From Thiohalocapsa sp963695445 (lineage in GTDB: Bacteria; Pseudomonadota; Gammaproteobacteria; Chromatiales; Chromatiaceae), in assembly GCA_963695445.1 (NCBI GenBank), contig CAVOGV010000029.1, positions 62,001 to 126,000 on the forward strand: a stretch of 64,000 bases of DNA. Direction: 5' to 3'. The notes under the pieces are model-generated. The model was not told the DNA's origin and did no database searches. It saw only the letters and a list, made by a program, of their open reading frames with translations. Shown piece by piece: positions 49,033 through 58,841 of the stretch (positions are counted from its first letter, which is position 1; every line of letters starts with the position of its first letter). The position numbers were made by a program, and so were the translations under genes.

Positions 49033-49877
49033 CTAGTAACCGCTGGTGCTCGGGTGCAGCGGCTCCGGGTAGGCGTCGGTGCGTTCGATGCCGGTGTCGA
49101 TCTGTCCGTCCGAATGGAGCTCGAACCAACGGTATCCGGGTGTGAGTGGATCGAGGGCGAAGCCGTCGCTTCCGGGTAGGAACTGGATGCAGGTGGACGG
49201 TGTCGACAGCCAGATGAAATCGTCCTGGTGCGCGTGGAAGGCCTGATGCACGTGGCCGCAGACGACACCGCGAATATTGCGATGTCGACCGGCGCGGCGA
49301 GTAGTTCGGCACCGTTGTCGACCCGCATGGTGTCGATCCAGCGGCTGCCGACGGGTGCCGGGTGATGGTGCAGCAGGATGAGCTGCGGGCGTTCGGGATG
49401 GTCGCTGACGTGGCGCTCCAGGTCGGCGAGTATGGTCGGTTCGATGTGGCCGCCCTCGTCGAAGGGGAGGGTCGAGTCCAGCAGGACGAGGTCCCAGCCG
49501 CCCAAGGATTCGACGCGGAAGCCGGCGATGGCACCCGCATCCAGGTAGCCGGCCAGGAGATCGACCCGGTCGTGATTGCCAGGTATGCAGAAGTAGTCCA
49601 CGCCGAGCTGTTCCAGCCGTTCGCGCAAAAAGCGATAGCCTTCCAAACTCTCGTCGTGAATCAGATCACCCGTGAGCACGAGGGCATCCGGTGGCCAGCG
49701 CAGCCGCTGCGCGAGCGCGATCACGGACTCGAACGCCAGACGCGTGCTCTGACCGAGCAGGCGCCCGTCTGGGTCCGCGTACAGGTGCAGATCGGTCAGT
49801 TGCAGGACGCGGAGAGGCCGTGCTCTGCCGCCGACAGTGTCGGGTCCGTCCGGATGTTGGGTGCCGGTCTTGGCCAT
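49033..49877 (-). CDS. cpdA: CpdA-like 3',5'-cAMP phosphodiesterase (one apparent frameshift)
   Basis: About 281 aa. Metallophosphoesterase motifs: VLQLTDLHLYADPDG, LVLTGDLIHDES, CIPGNHDR, LILLHHHPAPVG and, after a one-base correction near 49275, CGHVHQAFHAH. These bind two metals and match CpdA/Icc, which hydrolyses cAMP. The C-terminus PGYRWFELHSDGQIDT is also typical. Physiological substrate not proven here. Confidence 0.9.
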
Positions 49878-50003
49878 GGCGGGTCAGCGGTGGAGGTCTT
49901 GCGCCGCAAGCGCATGAGCCGCGGATTTTTACAATTATTGCCGGGAACGGCAAGTCATTGACCCCGGACGCGTCTGATCGTCCGCGAAGGAGTCGGCTTC
50001 GAT

Positions 50004-50984
50004 ATGACGTTGAATGAATTGCGCTATGTGGTCGCGGTCGCGCGCGAGCGCCACTTCGGCCGCGCTGCCGATGCCTGCTTTGTCAGTCAGCCGACGCTCA
50101 GCGTGGCCGTCAAGAAGCTGGAAGAGGAACTTGGCGTGAGCCTGTTCGAGCGCGGCAGCGGCGAGGTTTCCGTGACCGCAATTGGCGAGCGCATCGTCGC
50201 CCAGGCACAGCGTGTGTTGGAAGAGGCTCAGGGCGTGCAGCAACTCGCACGCAGTGGCCGCGATCCCCTGGTCGGGGCGTTGCGCCTTGGCGCCATCTAC
50301 ACGATCGGCCCCTATCTGCTACCGCACTTGGTGCCGATGCTGATGCAGCGAGCCCCGGAGATGCCGCTCGTCATCGAGGAAAACTTTACCTCGGTGCTCG
50401 TCGAACGACTCAAGCGCGCGGACCTTGACCTGATCATCATCTCGCTGCCGTTCGACGAACCCGGTATCAATACGCTGTCGCTGTACGACGAGGAATTCGT
50501 GCTGCTGCTGCCCGCGGCGCATCCGTGGGCCGCCCGCGGGGCCATCGACGCCGACTCCCTCGCCGGGGAGAACGTGCTGCTGCTCGGTGCTGGGCACTGC
50601 TTTCGCGATCAGGTGATCAAGGCCTGCCCGCAATGCCTGCAGGGCAGCGCCGGCGCCGGCGATCTGCAGCGCAACCTCGAAGGAGGATCACTCGAGACCA
50701 TCCGCTGCATGGTCGCGAGCAATGTCGGTATCACCATCCTCCCTTGCAGCGCCGCGCTGGAGGACCGATTCGGCGGCCGCCTGGTGTGTAGCCGCCCGTT
50801 CGCCGGACCTGCGCCGACGCGGCGTGTCGCGCTGGCCTGGCGCAAGTCGTTTCCACGGGTCGAGGCCGTGCATGCGGTAGCTGATGCAATCAGAGCGTCG
50901 CGGCTGCGTTGCCTATCCTACTTTGACGCCGAGGCATCGGTGATTCCGGAGACGGGGACGACTCCGGGGCCGTCGGCGCGATAA
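50004..50984 (+). CDS. oxyR: hydrogen peroxide-inducible regulator OxyR
   Basis: A 326-aa LysR-type regulator. The helix-turn-helix region is FGRAADACFVSQPTLSVAVK. The peroxide-sensing pair falls at C199 and C208 (GAGHCFRDQVIKAC), the exact E. coli OxyR numbering, and the SLPF / GNENVLLL-like regions align. AAGGAG lies upstream. Rubrerythrin follows after 108 bases and is a likely target. Confidence 0.95.
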   Translation: MTLNELRYVVAVARERHFGRAADACFVSQPTLSVAVKKLEEELGVSLFERGSGEVSVTAIGERIVAQAQRVLEEAQGVQQLARSGRDPLVGALRLGAIYTIGPYLLPHLVPMLMQRAPEMPLVIEENFTSVLVERLKRADLDLIIISLPFDEPGINTLSLYDEEFVLLLPAAHPWAARGAIDADSLAGENVLLLGAGHCFRDQVIKACPQCLQGSAGAGDLQRNLEGGSLETIRCMVASNVGITILPCSAALEDRFGGRLVCSRPFAGPAPTRRVALAWRKSFPRVEAVHAVADAIRASRLRCLSYFDAEASVIPETGTTPGPSAR

Positions 50985-51092
50985 AACCTGGCTATCGTCA
51001 CTATTGGAACAAACAATTGCCGCCCCACCTATGCGGGAGTATCGTCCGTAACGATAGCGTTAGAAATTAACCCCAACTGAGAGGACCTGAAC

Positions 51093-51512
51093 ATGGATCT
51101 GAAAGGCAGCAAGACCGAGGGCAACTTGAAAGACGCCTTCGCCGGTGAGTCCCAGGCCAACCGCCGTTACCTGTACTTCGCGTCCAAGGCCGACGTCGAG
51201 GGCTACAACGACGTTGCCGCCGTGTTCCGATCCACCGCGGAGGGCGAGACCGGCCATGCCCATGGTCATCTGGAATATCTGGAGCAGGTGGGCGATCCCG
51301 CCACGGGCCTGCCAATCGGCCCCACCGGCGACAACCTCAAGTCCGCAATCGCGGGCGAGACCCACGAGTACACCGATATGTACCCGGGCATGGCCAAGGC
51401 GGCCCGCGACGAGGGCTTCGACGAAATCGCCGACTGGTTCGAGACACTCGCCAAGGCCGAGCGTTCGCACGCGAACCGCTTCCAAAAGGCGTTCGACAAC
51501 CTCGACGCTTAG
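51093..51512 (+). CDS. rubrerythrin, diiron-only (no rubredoxin domain)
   Basis: A 139-aa four-helix protein. The paired iron ligands lie in FAGESQANRRYLYF, EGETGHAHGH, IAGETHEYTDMYP and AKAERSHANRF. The C-terminal rubredoxin knuckle found in classical rubrerythrins is absent, so it needs an external electron donor. It reduces H2O2 in the cytoplasm. It follows oxyR and is closed by a strong terminator. Confidence 0.93.
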   Translation: MDLKGSKTEGNLKDAFAGESQANRRYLYFASKADVEGYNDVAAVFRSTAEGETGHAHGHLEYLEQVGDPATGLPIGPTGDNLKSAIAGETHEYTDMYPGMAKAARDEGFDEIADWFETLAKAERSHANRFQKAFDNLDA

Positions 51513-51562
51513 TCCAACAGCGGAGAAGGGCGCAGGCGTCAAACCTGCGACCAGGCAAGAAA

Positions 51563-51585
51563 GGGGCGCTCGGCGCCCCTTTTTT
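51563..51585 (+). terminator. rho-independent terminator after rubrerythrin
   Basis: GGGGCGCTCGGCGCCCC folds into a strong hairpin followed by TTTTTT. It lies about 50 bases after the rubrerythrin stop. Confidence 0.95.
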
Positions 51586-51825
51586 GTGTCGGCCGATTTC
51601 GGGTTGACTGTCGTCGATCCCGCGGTCCATTCTCTTCCGGAATATCGCATCGTTTCGCCGCAGGCGTCGCCACCTAAGCCCATGCCGCCATCGGTTTTCA
51701 CCGATCCAGATCCTGTTCCAGCAGACCCGAACCAAATCGTCTTTGCACAATGGTAGCGAACATGGCGGTTGTGGGGGAGCCGAAGCGGTGGATGAAGCTC
51801 AGTCGAGCCGCAGGGCGAGCACCCC

Positions 51826-52660
51826 GTAATCCACGTCAAAGATGCGTCGCGTGCGGTCGCCGCGGGCAGCTTGGTGTCGAAGGGGCTCAAGGACAGATAC
51901 GTCGCCGGAATCGGCGCGAACTATGCAGAGATGCGCGAGCGCCGCGCCGCTAGCGACGAAGCACCCGACCCGGTCCACCTTGGCCCAGGCCCACGCAAAG
52001 GCGTGCCGATCGATTGGGGGCACTACCAGCCGACGGCGCCGGCGGAGCCCCCGAGTGCAACGGCTCGACGACATCCCGCTGGGCGAGATCGCCGCCCACA
52101 TCGAGTAGACCTTCTTCTTCCTCCCGTGGGAGCTGCGCGGGCGTTTCCCGCAAATCCTCGATGACTCGGTCAAGGGCGAGGAGGCGCGAAAGCTATTCGC
52201 CGACGCCAAGGCCGTCCTGGAGAAGATCACCGACCGGCGATGGCTGCGTGCCAAGGTCGTCATCGGCCTGTTCCCGGCCAACGCCGCCGGCGACGACATC
52301 GCCGTCTACGCCGACGAGGAACACAACAAGCCGGTGCTGACATTCCATTGCCTATGCAAACAGGGCAAACAGCCCGACGGCAAATGCAAAGACTGCCTGG
52401 CGGACTTCATCGCCCCGACCCACACCGGCATCCCGGACTACGTCGGCGGTTTCGCCTGCACCGCGGGCATCGGCATCGATGAACACGTCGCCCGCTTCGA
52501 GGTCGACTAAGACGACTACTCCGCTCTGATGCTCAAGGCCCTCGCCGACCGCCTCGCCGAGGCGCTGGCCGCGATGCTGCACCAGCGCGTGCGCACCCGC
52601 CGCTGGCGCTACGCCAGCGACGAGGGGCTCGACATCCAGGCCTTGATCGAAGAATCGACG
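51826..52660 (+). pseudogene. metH: remnant of cobalamin-dependent methionine synthase (metH) activation domain
   Basis: A decayed fragment matching the C-terminal third of MetH. It begins VIHVKDASRAVAAGSLVSKG, continues through IDWGHYQPTAPAEP and, after a frame change near 52055, through TFFFLPWELRGRFPQILDD, VVIGLFPANAAGDDIAVYAD, CLADFIAPTHTGIPDYVGGF and MLKALADRLAEALAAMLHQR. Two in-frame stops (TAG 52106, TAA 52508) interrupt it. The usual WTP preceding FF has become the TAG stop, and the RPAPGYPACP motif that binds AdoMet is gone. Catalytic and cobalamin domains are absent upstream. Unlike the other broken genes here this one is truncated at both ends and is clearly dead. Confidence 0.9.
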
Positions 52661-52943
52661 TTCAAGCTAACTTCGGCTGCCTGGACGCGGCAATCATCAA
52701 CAGAACCGTCAGCTTGGGACCTGAAAGCCGGTCACGCCGCGGCGGAACTGAAGAGCGATGGATGCCTTTCGAGGCAGCGCAAGACTTTGGGCGGGTGCAA
52801 TGACGGTCTTCAATGCAAATTTACCTTTTTTGTAGCATGGTTTTCAGCGGGTAGTAGCGTAATTGCCCCGATGGCCATCGGCCTGACGCTGGATGCCGGC
52901 GGCGCGCCGATTGGCTTGACGATACTGAAGAGGAGAAGCAGCC

Positions 52944-53297
52944 ATGAAAAAGACACTGATCATCGCGATGGCCGCGACGGGGCTTGCCCTTGCGGGTCCG
53001 GTGGCCGCGCATCACCCAAGCCCGATGACCGAACTTATCGAAGAGCACATGCCGACGGACGCACTGCTCCAGCACAATACGATGATGGACGAGCTTGACC
53101 AGGGCATGGTGCCGATGGAAGGAAACTCCGAGAACGGCTCCATGTCCGGTTCGGTGATGGACCCCGCAGACGGGGCGAGATCTTCCGAAGGACCGGGGAA
53201 CTCAGATTCCGGAAGTGGAGAAGTGATTGAAGAAAACCGCTGGGATGTAGACATGGGCGGTTTTGGCCCGGCCCGGGAGCCGCTGCTACCGGAGTGA
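52944..53297 (+). CDS. small secreted protein, hypothetical
   Basis: A 117-aa protein with a clear signal peptide (MKKTLIIAMAATGLALAG, cleavage after VAA), then a histidine-leading, acidic, methionine- and serine-rich mature chain (HHPSPMTELIEEHMP). GAGGAG precedes the ATG. No cysteines and no recognised family; probably unstructured or metal-interacting in the periplasm. Confidence 0.65.
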   Translation: MKKTLIIAMAATGLALAGPVAAHHPSPMTELIEEHMPTDALLQHNTMMDELDQGMVPMEGNSENGSMSGSVMDPADGARSSEGPGNSDSGSGEVIEENRWDVDMGGFGPAREPLLPE

Positions 53298-53708
53298 CCG
53301 CGAGTGGACTTGCGGCGCCCAAGAGCGGCCTTTCGGAGCTAACGGATAAGCGGTCTTTGGCGGTCCTGCTCTCGCCATCGAGGGGGCAGGGCCGCTTCGT
53401 ACTTGGAAGTCGAAGGATAACAATCGGGTTCTCAGTCGCGCCGCTCGGGGCGAGACCGCGAAACCTGAAAGCGAAAAACGGGAGGTTGGCCGAGGGGCAA
53501 GAATTCGTCTTGCGGGTCGACTCGAATGCAACGCAAACACAAGAAAACGCGATGGGTTCGGGATGCCATGCATGTTACGGTGTCGGAGCGGTCGATTCCG
53601 GGACAACGGCCGATCTGGGAGCCAACTCTATCCAGCCGAGGATCCCGAATAGTGACTTGAGAAAAGACCTCGCATCTCGCGTCCATAAGGCCGCCAACCT
53701 CTGAGCCA
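53298..53708. other. spacer without a supported gene
   Basis: About 410 bases between the small secreted protein and the efflux operon. Open frames exist on both strands but give low-complexity, unrecognised products, and no start has a convincing ribosome binding site. It presumably holds the efflux operon promoter. Confidence 0.4.
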
Positions 53709-55016
53709 ATGGCCATCCCCCACCGAAATAAGCGCCCTTCGACCCCTTACCACCTCTCTATGGCGCTCGTTGCGCTGTTACTTGCCGCTTGCGGCTCCGG
53801 CAACTCCCCCGAGCTTCGTACCGCCGAGGTAGCCACCGGCGACCTCCTGGTGGAGGTCAACGCTGTCGGCACCCTGACGCCCTTAGCCCTGACCAACGTG
53901 AGCAGCCAGCTTTCCGGCCAGGTGGCCGAGGTGCTCGCCGACTTCAACGACGCCGTCGAGCGCGGCCAGGTGCTTGCACGCCTGGACGAGCAGTCCTACC
54001 GTGCCCGCCTGCAGGAGGCGGAGGCCCAGCTCGAGGTGGCGCGCAGCCAGCTACTGGTGCAGCGCGCCGCGGTAGAGCGGTCCAGGGCCCAGCTCGCCAG
54101 CCGTAAGGCCAAGAGCCTAGTGCTGGCCGCGGAGGCGGCGAGTGCCGCCGCCCACGAGCGCAAGGCGAAAGCCGGGTTCGAGCGGGCGCGCACGCTGGTG
54201 AGCCGCTCCACCGTCTCCGCCAGCGAGCTTGAGGACGCGCAGGCCGACTTCGATGCCGCTCGCGCACTGCGGGAGGCAGCCGATGCCTGGCTCGAGGTGC
54301 AGGACACCGAGATCCGCGCTGCCGAGTCGGACCTGGCCATGGCCGAAGCCCAGCTCGGTAACAGCGAGGCCCAGATCCGCCAGCACGAGGCGGCCGCCGA
54401 GGAGGCGCGAGTCAACCTGGAACGCACCGCCATCCGCTCGCCCCTCGACGGCTTGGTGATCCGTCGCGACGTGGAGCCGGGCCAGACGGTGGCTGCCAGC
54501 CTGCAGGCCCCGACCCTTTTCTCTCTGGCCGGCGACCTGCGCATCATGCGCGTCGAGACGCGCGTGGACGAGGCTGATATCGGGCGGGTGCGGGTGGGCC
54601 AGCCGGTGTCCTTCCGGGTCGACGCCTACCCCGAGCGGCAGTTCAGCGGTCGCGTCCACAAGGTGCACATGGCCCCCGAGATCGTCCAGAACGTGGTCAC
54701 CTACAACGTCCTCGTGGATGCCCCCAACCCAGACCTGGCCCTGCTGCCCGGTATGACCGCCCTGGTTCGGATCACGGTAGAGACCCACGCGGGGGTGGTC
54801 CGACTGCCGAATGCCGCGCTGCGCTTCAATCCCCCCGGCGACTGGCCGGATCCCGGGGAGTCCGCGCCGGGCTGGACCTGGATTTGGCGCCTGGATCTGG
54901 ACGAGCCGCTGCCGCTGCAGGTCAGGCTCGGGCCGAGCGACGATCTGGCCACGGCGGTTGAGGACGGGGAGCTGCGAGCCGGCGACCGTGTCCTGGTCGG
55001 CGTCGAGGGCGCCTGA
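53709..55016 (+). CDS. MacA-like periplasmic adaptor lipoprotein of ABC efflux pump
   Basis: A 435-aa membrane-fusion protein. A lipobox LLLAACGSG anchors it. A biotinyl-lipoyl half-motif (QLSGQVAEVLADFNDAVERG), a long coiled-coil hairpin from about residue 95 to 245, the second half-motif (TAIRSPLDGLVIRRDVEPGQ) and a beta-barrel domain follow in the standard order. It links an inner-membrane MacB-type transporter to an outer-membrane TolC channel; no tolC is in the window. The coding frame is clean, unlike many neighbours. Confidence 0.9.
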   Translation: MAIPHRNKRPSTPYHLSMALVALLLAACGSGNSPELRTAEVATGDLLVEVNAVGTLTPLALTNVSSQLSGQVAEVLADFNDAVERGQVLARLDEQSYRARLQEAEAQLEVARSQLLVQRAAVERSRAQLASRKAKSLVLAAEAASAAAHERKAKAGFERARTLVSRSTVSASELEDAQADFDAARALREAADAWLEVQDTEIRAAESDLAMAEAQLGNSEAQIRQHEAAAEEARVNLERTAIRSPLDGLVIRRDVEPGQTVAASLQAPTLFSLAGDLRIMRVETRVDEADIGRVRVGQPVSFRVDAYPERQFSGRVHKVHMAPEIVQNVVTYNVLVDAPNPDLALLPGMTALVRITVETHAGVVRLPNAALRFNPPGDWPDPGESAPGWTWIWRLDLDEPLPLQVRLGPSDDLATAVEDGELRAGDRVLVGVEGA

Positions 55017-55035
55017 GGGCGCCGTCCCCGACGCC

Positions 55036-55782
55036 GTGGAGCCCATCATCCTCGCCCGCGGGCTGCGCAAGGACTATCGGGTCGGCGGACGCCCCGTGCC
55101 CGCCCTGAAAGGCGTTTCCCTGACCGTGGAGCCCGGTGAGCTGGTGGCCGTCATGGGCCCCTCCGGCTCCGGCAAGTCCACCCTGCTGCACCTGCTTGGC
55201 TGCCTCGATCGGCCCTCCGCAGGGGAGTACCGGTTCCAGGGCCGGTCGGTCGCGGGTCTCGGCGACAACGCCCTGGCCCGGGTGCGCAACCGCCACATCG
55301 GCTTCGTCTTCCAGAGCTTCAACCTCCTGCCCCGGGCCACGGCCCTGGAGAACGCCGCGCTGCCGCTGCTCTATGCCGGGGTGGCGAGCCGGGAGCGGCG
55401 CGACAGGGCGGAGGCCGCACTGGCGCGTGTCGGCCTCGGCGACCGGCTGCACCACCGCGCGTCGACCCTGTCTGGCGGCGAGCAGCAGCGGGTCGCCATC
55501 GCCCGCGGGCTGGTCAACGACCCGACCCTGATCCTGGCCGACGAGCCCACCGGCGCCCTAGACAGTGCCACCGGGCGCGAGATCCTGACCCTGCTCGAGT
55601 TCCTCAACGCCGCCGGCATCACCGTCTTGATCGTCACCCACGACCCGGCGGTGGCCGGGCGCGCCCGGCGCCTGATCCGGGTCCTCGACGGGAAGGTCGC
55701 CTCCGACGAGCCCAGCGCCCCGCCGCCCGATCTCGGATCCAGCCAATCAACGGAGGTCCCAGTCGCCGGTGGCCAACCCTAG
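55036..55782 (+). CDS. MacB-type ABC transporter ATPase
   Basis: A 248-aa ATPase with Walker A VMGPSGSGKSTLLHLLG, signature LSGGEQQRVAIARG and Walker B LILADEPTGALDS. The GTG at 55036 starts EPIILARGLRKDY, the normal start of this family. In classical MacB this domain is fused to the permease; here it is a separate chain that overlaps the permease gene by 14 bases. Confidence 0.92.
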   Translation: MEPIILARGLRKDYRVGGRPVPALKGVSLTVEPGELVAVMGPSGSGKSTLLHLLGCLDRPSAGEYRFQGRSVAGLGDNALARVRNRHIGFVFQSFNLLPRATALENAALPLLYAGVASRERRDRAEAALARVGLGDRLHHRASTLSGGEQQRVAIARGLVNDPTLILADEPTGALDSATGREILTLLEFLNAAGITVLIVTHDPAVAGRARRLIRVLDGKVASDEPSAPPPDLGSSQSTEVPVAGGQP

Positions 55783-57004
55783 CGTCCAAGTGATCGAGGC
55801 CCTGCGCGGGCTGGCCAGCTATCCCTTGCGCGCCGCCCTCACGGCGCTCGGCATCGTCATCGGCGTCGCGGCCGTCATCACGGTGCTCTCGGTGGGCGGA
55901 GGGGCGCGCCAGCGCGTCATCGAGCAGATTCAGAGCCTGGGAGGCAACCTGCTGTTGGTCTCGCCGGGCAGCGCCCGTACCGGGGCCGTGCAGCTCGGGG
56001 CAGGCTCCCGCCAGACCCTGACCACGGGCGATGCGGACGCCATCCGCCGCGAGATCCCCGGGCTGCTCGCCGTCGCCCCCAGTGTCTTCCAGCGGCTGCA
56101 GGTGGTGCGAGGCAACCGCAACTGGCAGACCACGGTGCAAGGCATCACGCCGGACTATCTGGAGGCCCGCGAGTGGGCGGTCACCGCCGGCCGGCCCCTT
56201 TCGGCGCTCGACCAGCTCCGCTCCGCCAAGGTGGCCCTCATCGGCTCGACGGTCGCGGAGCGCCTGTTCGCCGGGGAGCATGCGGTCGGGGAGATCATCC
56301 GCATCGGCGACACGCCTTTTTCGGTCGTCGGCGTGCTAGCCCTCAAGGGCCAGAGCAGCGCCGGCAGCGATCAGGACGACAAGGTCATGATCCCGCTGAG
56401 CACGGCCACGGTGCGGGTGCTGGGGACAGGGCGCAGCGAGCTCGGCGGGCTGCGCTACGTCATGGTCAAGGTGGACCGGGTCGAGCGCCTTGGGGAGGTG
56501 GAGGCCCAACTTGCGGCAATGCTGCGGCAACGCCACGGCCTGCGACCCGACCAGCCGGACGACTTCAGCGTGCGCAACCTGGCCGAGGTCCAGGCTCAGC
56601 GCGAGGAGGCCTCGGGCGTGCTCACGTTCTGGTTGGGTGCGGTCGCCTCCGTTTCCCTGGTGGTTGGAGCTGTCAGCGTCATGAACATCATGTTGGTGGC
56701 GGTGGCCGAGCGGACACGCGAGATTGGATTGCGCCTAGCTGTTGGCGCCCGGCGGCGTGACATCCTCTGGCAGTTTCTTACCGAGGCCCTTCTGCTGGCT
56801 TTGCTGGGCGGCGCCGCGGGCGTAGCGCTGGGTGTGCTCCTGTCTCTTTCCATCGCCCGCTGGGGCGGACTGCCGGTGGAAATCGGCCCTCTTGCCCTGC
56901 TGTTGTCCCTGGGCGCGGCGGCTGCCGCCGGCCTGTGCGCCGGCGTTCTGCCAGCCCTCAAGGCGGCGCGTCTGACTCCAATCGAGGCTCTCCGTTCGGA
57001 ATGA
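55769..57004 (+). CDS. MacB-type ABC transporter permease (FtsX-like)
   Basis: A 411-aa permease with GTG start and GGAGG upstream. One N-terminal helix (LTALGIVIGVAAVITVLSVG), a large periplasmic MacB_PCD domain (QSLGGNLLLVSPG to about residue 250) and three C-terminal helices beginning ASVSLVVGAVSVMNIMLVAVAERTREIGLRLAVGAR, the FtsX signature, are present. Works with the ATPase and adaptor genes to export a macrolide, peptide or heme-like compound; substrate unknown. Confidence 0.92.
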   Translation: MANPSVQVIEALRGLASYPLRAALTALGIVIGVAAVITVLSVGGGARQRVIEQIQSLGGNLLLVSPGSARTGAVQLGAGSRQTLTTGDADAIRREIPGLLAVAPSVFQRLQVVRGNRNWQTTVQGITPDYLEAREWAVTAGRPLSALDQLRSAKVALIGSTVAERLFAGEHAVGEIIRIGDTPFSVVGVLALKGQSSAGSDQDDKVMIPLSTATVRVLGTGRSELGGLRYVMVKVDRVERLGEVEAQLAAMLRQRHGLRPDQPDDFSVRNLAEVQAQREEASGVLTFWLGAVASVSLVVGAVSVMNIMLVAVAERTREIGLRLAVGARRRDILWQFLTEALLLALLGGAAGVALGVLLSLSIARWGGLPVEIGPLALLLSLGAAAAAGLCAGVLPALKAARLTPIEALRSE

Positions 57005-57160
57005 ACGGATACGGATACGGATAAGAAATCCAATCGCTTTCGTCGGCTAGCGCCCGCACGGTAATCAGTTTTTCGTGCCCCGATCCGCCTCTGACGTTGC
57101 ATGCCGATCTGCAACTGGTCGACGCAGGTTCGTTGTTCTTCGGCATCGCCGCGCGGTGCA

Positions 57161-58742
57161 TCAACCAACGACTGGAAAACTCACCGCGATGGCGCTTGCG
57201 AAGGCTAGCGCACTGGTGACCGCCGCCACCAACGGATGGTTGGTGCGGCGATAGATCCAGCCGCTGAACAGGCCGTAGATGATGAACAGGGCCAGGATGG
57301 CGGGGATGATGATGACCAGGAAGAACAGTTCGTTCAGGTTCAGCACCACCGCCAACATCAGCGACACCAGGAACAGCAGTTTGGTCAGCGCATAGGCGCC
57401 GCGGGCACGTCCGCCGCGGGTCAGCCATTCGTCGGCGGTGAACCAGAGCAGTGTGCCCGCGAATAGCACCAGCACGGTGCCGATGCGATCGCTGCCGGGC
57501 ACGTAGGCGGCGACGAAGCGGTCGGTGGGCAGGGTGACTGCGGCCGTTTCGTACAACCCCGACGGCAAGCATCGCTAGCAGCAGCGCGCCGCCGCTGACG
57601 CCTTGCCACAGGCTCGCCGGGCGCTCGCCCAGCAACCAGAGACCCGCCAAGGTCAGCAGCCCGTAAAGACCAAAGTGCAGTGCGATGTAGTCGCCGATGA
57701 CGATGGGCAGAAAATCGCTTGGGATCGGCCACAGGATCAGCGGCGTCAGCAGCGCCGGGGCGATGGCCAGTGGCAGCAGTCGGCGCCAGCCGAGTCCGGC
57801 CCCACGCGGTTGTTGCGCGACCCGCGGCAGTAGCGTGCTCAGCGGCCAGGCGAGCAGTACCACGCCGATGAAGAAGAGCCCGAGCCACGGGCCGCGGGCG
57901 TCGATGATGCCGCTGCCGTCGTCTGTGCGCCCGTAGACCCGGTTGATCCAATCCAGCGCGGCACGTTGTGAAACGGCGCTGTAGAGCACGCCGATGTGCT
58001 CGACGCCGTCGGCGATGACCATGCGCCGGGCGTTGCCCGCGGACGGTCCGTCCGTCGCCTGGCCGTCCGGATCGGCTTGGGTTGCGCCATAGGTGACGGC
58101 CAGTTCGATCTCCTCCGGCGACTTGCCGGCCAGTGCGGCGACCGCCTCTCGGCCCTGGTCGAGGATCATCGCCGGCTCGTATTCGCCATAGACGAACAGC
58201 AGGTTGCGTTGACCCTCGGCGCCGAGTTCACGGGACAAATAGGGTGACACGGCAACGGCGGCGTCGACATCGGGGTCGATGTCCGCGTAGCGCACCAGGA
58301 TATCGCCGGCCATGGAGTGACCCAGCGTCGCCAGGCGGCCGTCGCTCGCCGGCAGCGATCGGGCATAGCGCGCGACCCGTGAGAAGGCGTCGAGCAACGC
58401 CTCGGCCCGCTCTGGCTCGCCCAGCGTGCCGGCCAGCGGCGTGCGGTTGCGGCCGTGACCGGGGAAGTCGAAGGTGACCGCGACATAGCCGTTGCGGGCC
58501 AGGGTGACCGCGAACGGTTGCATCAGTTGCCGAGAGCCGGCAAAGCCGTGGCCGATCAGCACTGCCGGCGCCGGTGGCGCGTCGCGCGGTTGAAACACCG
58601 TGACCGGTATGCCGTCAACTTCGGTGTGGACAATGTCCAGGCCGCGCTCGGCTCGGAATAGCATTGAGAGTCCGACGATGATGGCAGCGACGGCCAGCAC
58701 TGCCGCCAGCTGTTGCCATCGGCTCATGCGTACGTCTTGCAT
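57161..58742 (-). CDS. alpha/beta-hydrolase fused to polytopic membrane domain (one apparent frameshift)
   Basis: About 526 aa when repaired. After one N-terminal helix comes a hydrolase domain: VLIGHGFAGSRQLM, the nucleophile elbow TLGHSMAGDIL and an apparent late histidine in GVEHIGVLYS. From about residue 290 there are around eight hydrophobic helices (LGLFFIGVVLLAWPLSTLL and on). The frame breaks near 57560, joining LLLAMLAVG to LYETAAVTLPTD. The domain fusion is uncommon; perhaps a membrane lipid or acyl hydrolase. Confidence 0.75.
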
Positions 58743-58841
58743 GGCTTCACTTTATCCTTGGGTCAAAGGCTCATCCTAGGTCCGGCAATGGAACCACAAG
58801 GACACGGCTTGGTTTCCCGGCAACGTCTGCCGGGGTGTCGA

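Noticed and set aside
51586..51750. A continuation of the frame after the rubrerythrin terminator
   Set aside because: It only reads through the terminator from a shadow frame; no start or family is seen.
53294..53704. A 136-codon plus-strand frame before the efflux operon
   Set aside because: No ribosome binding site, no recognisable domain and a competing frame of similar length on the other strand.
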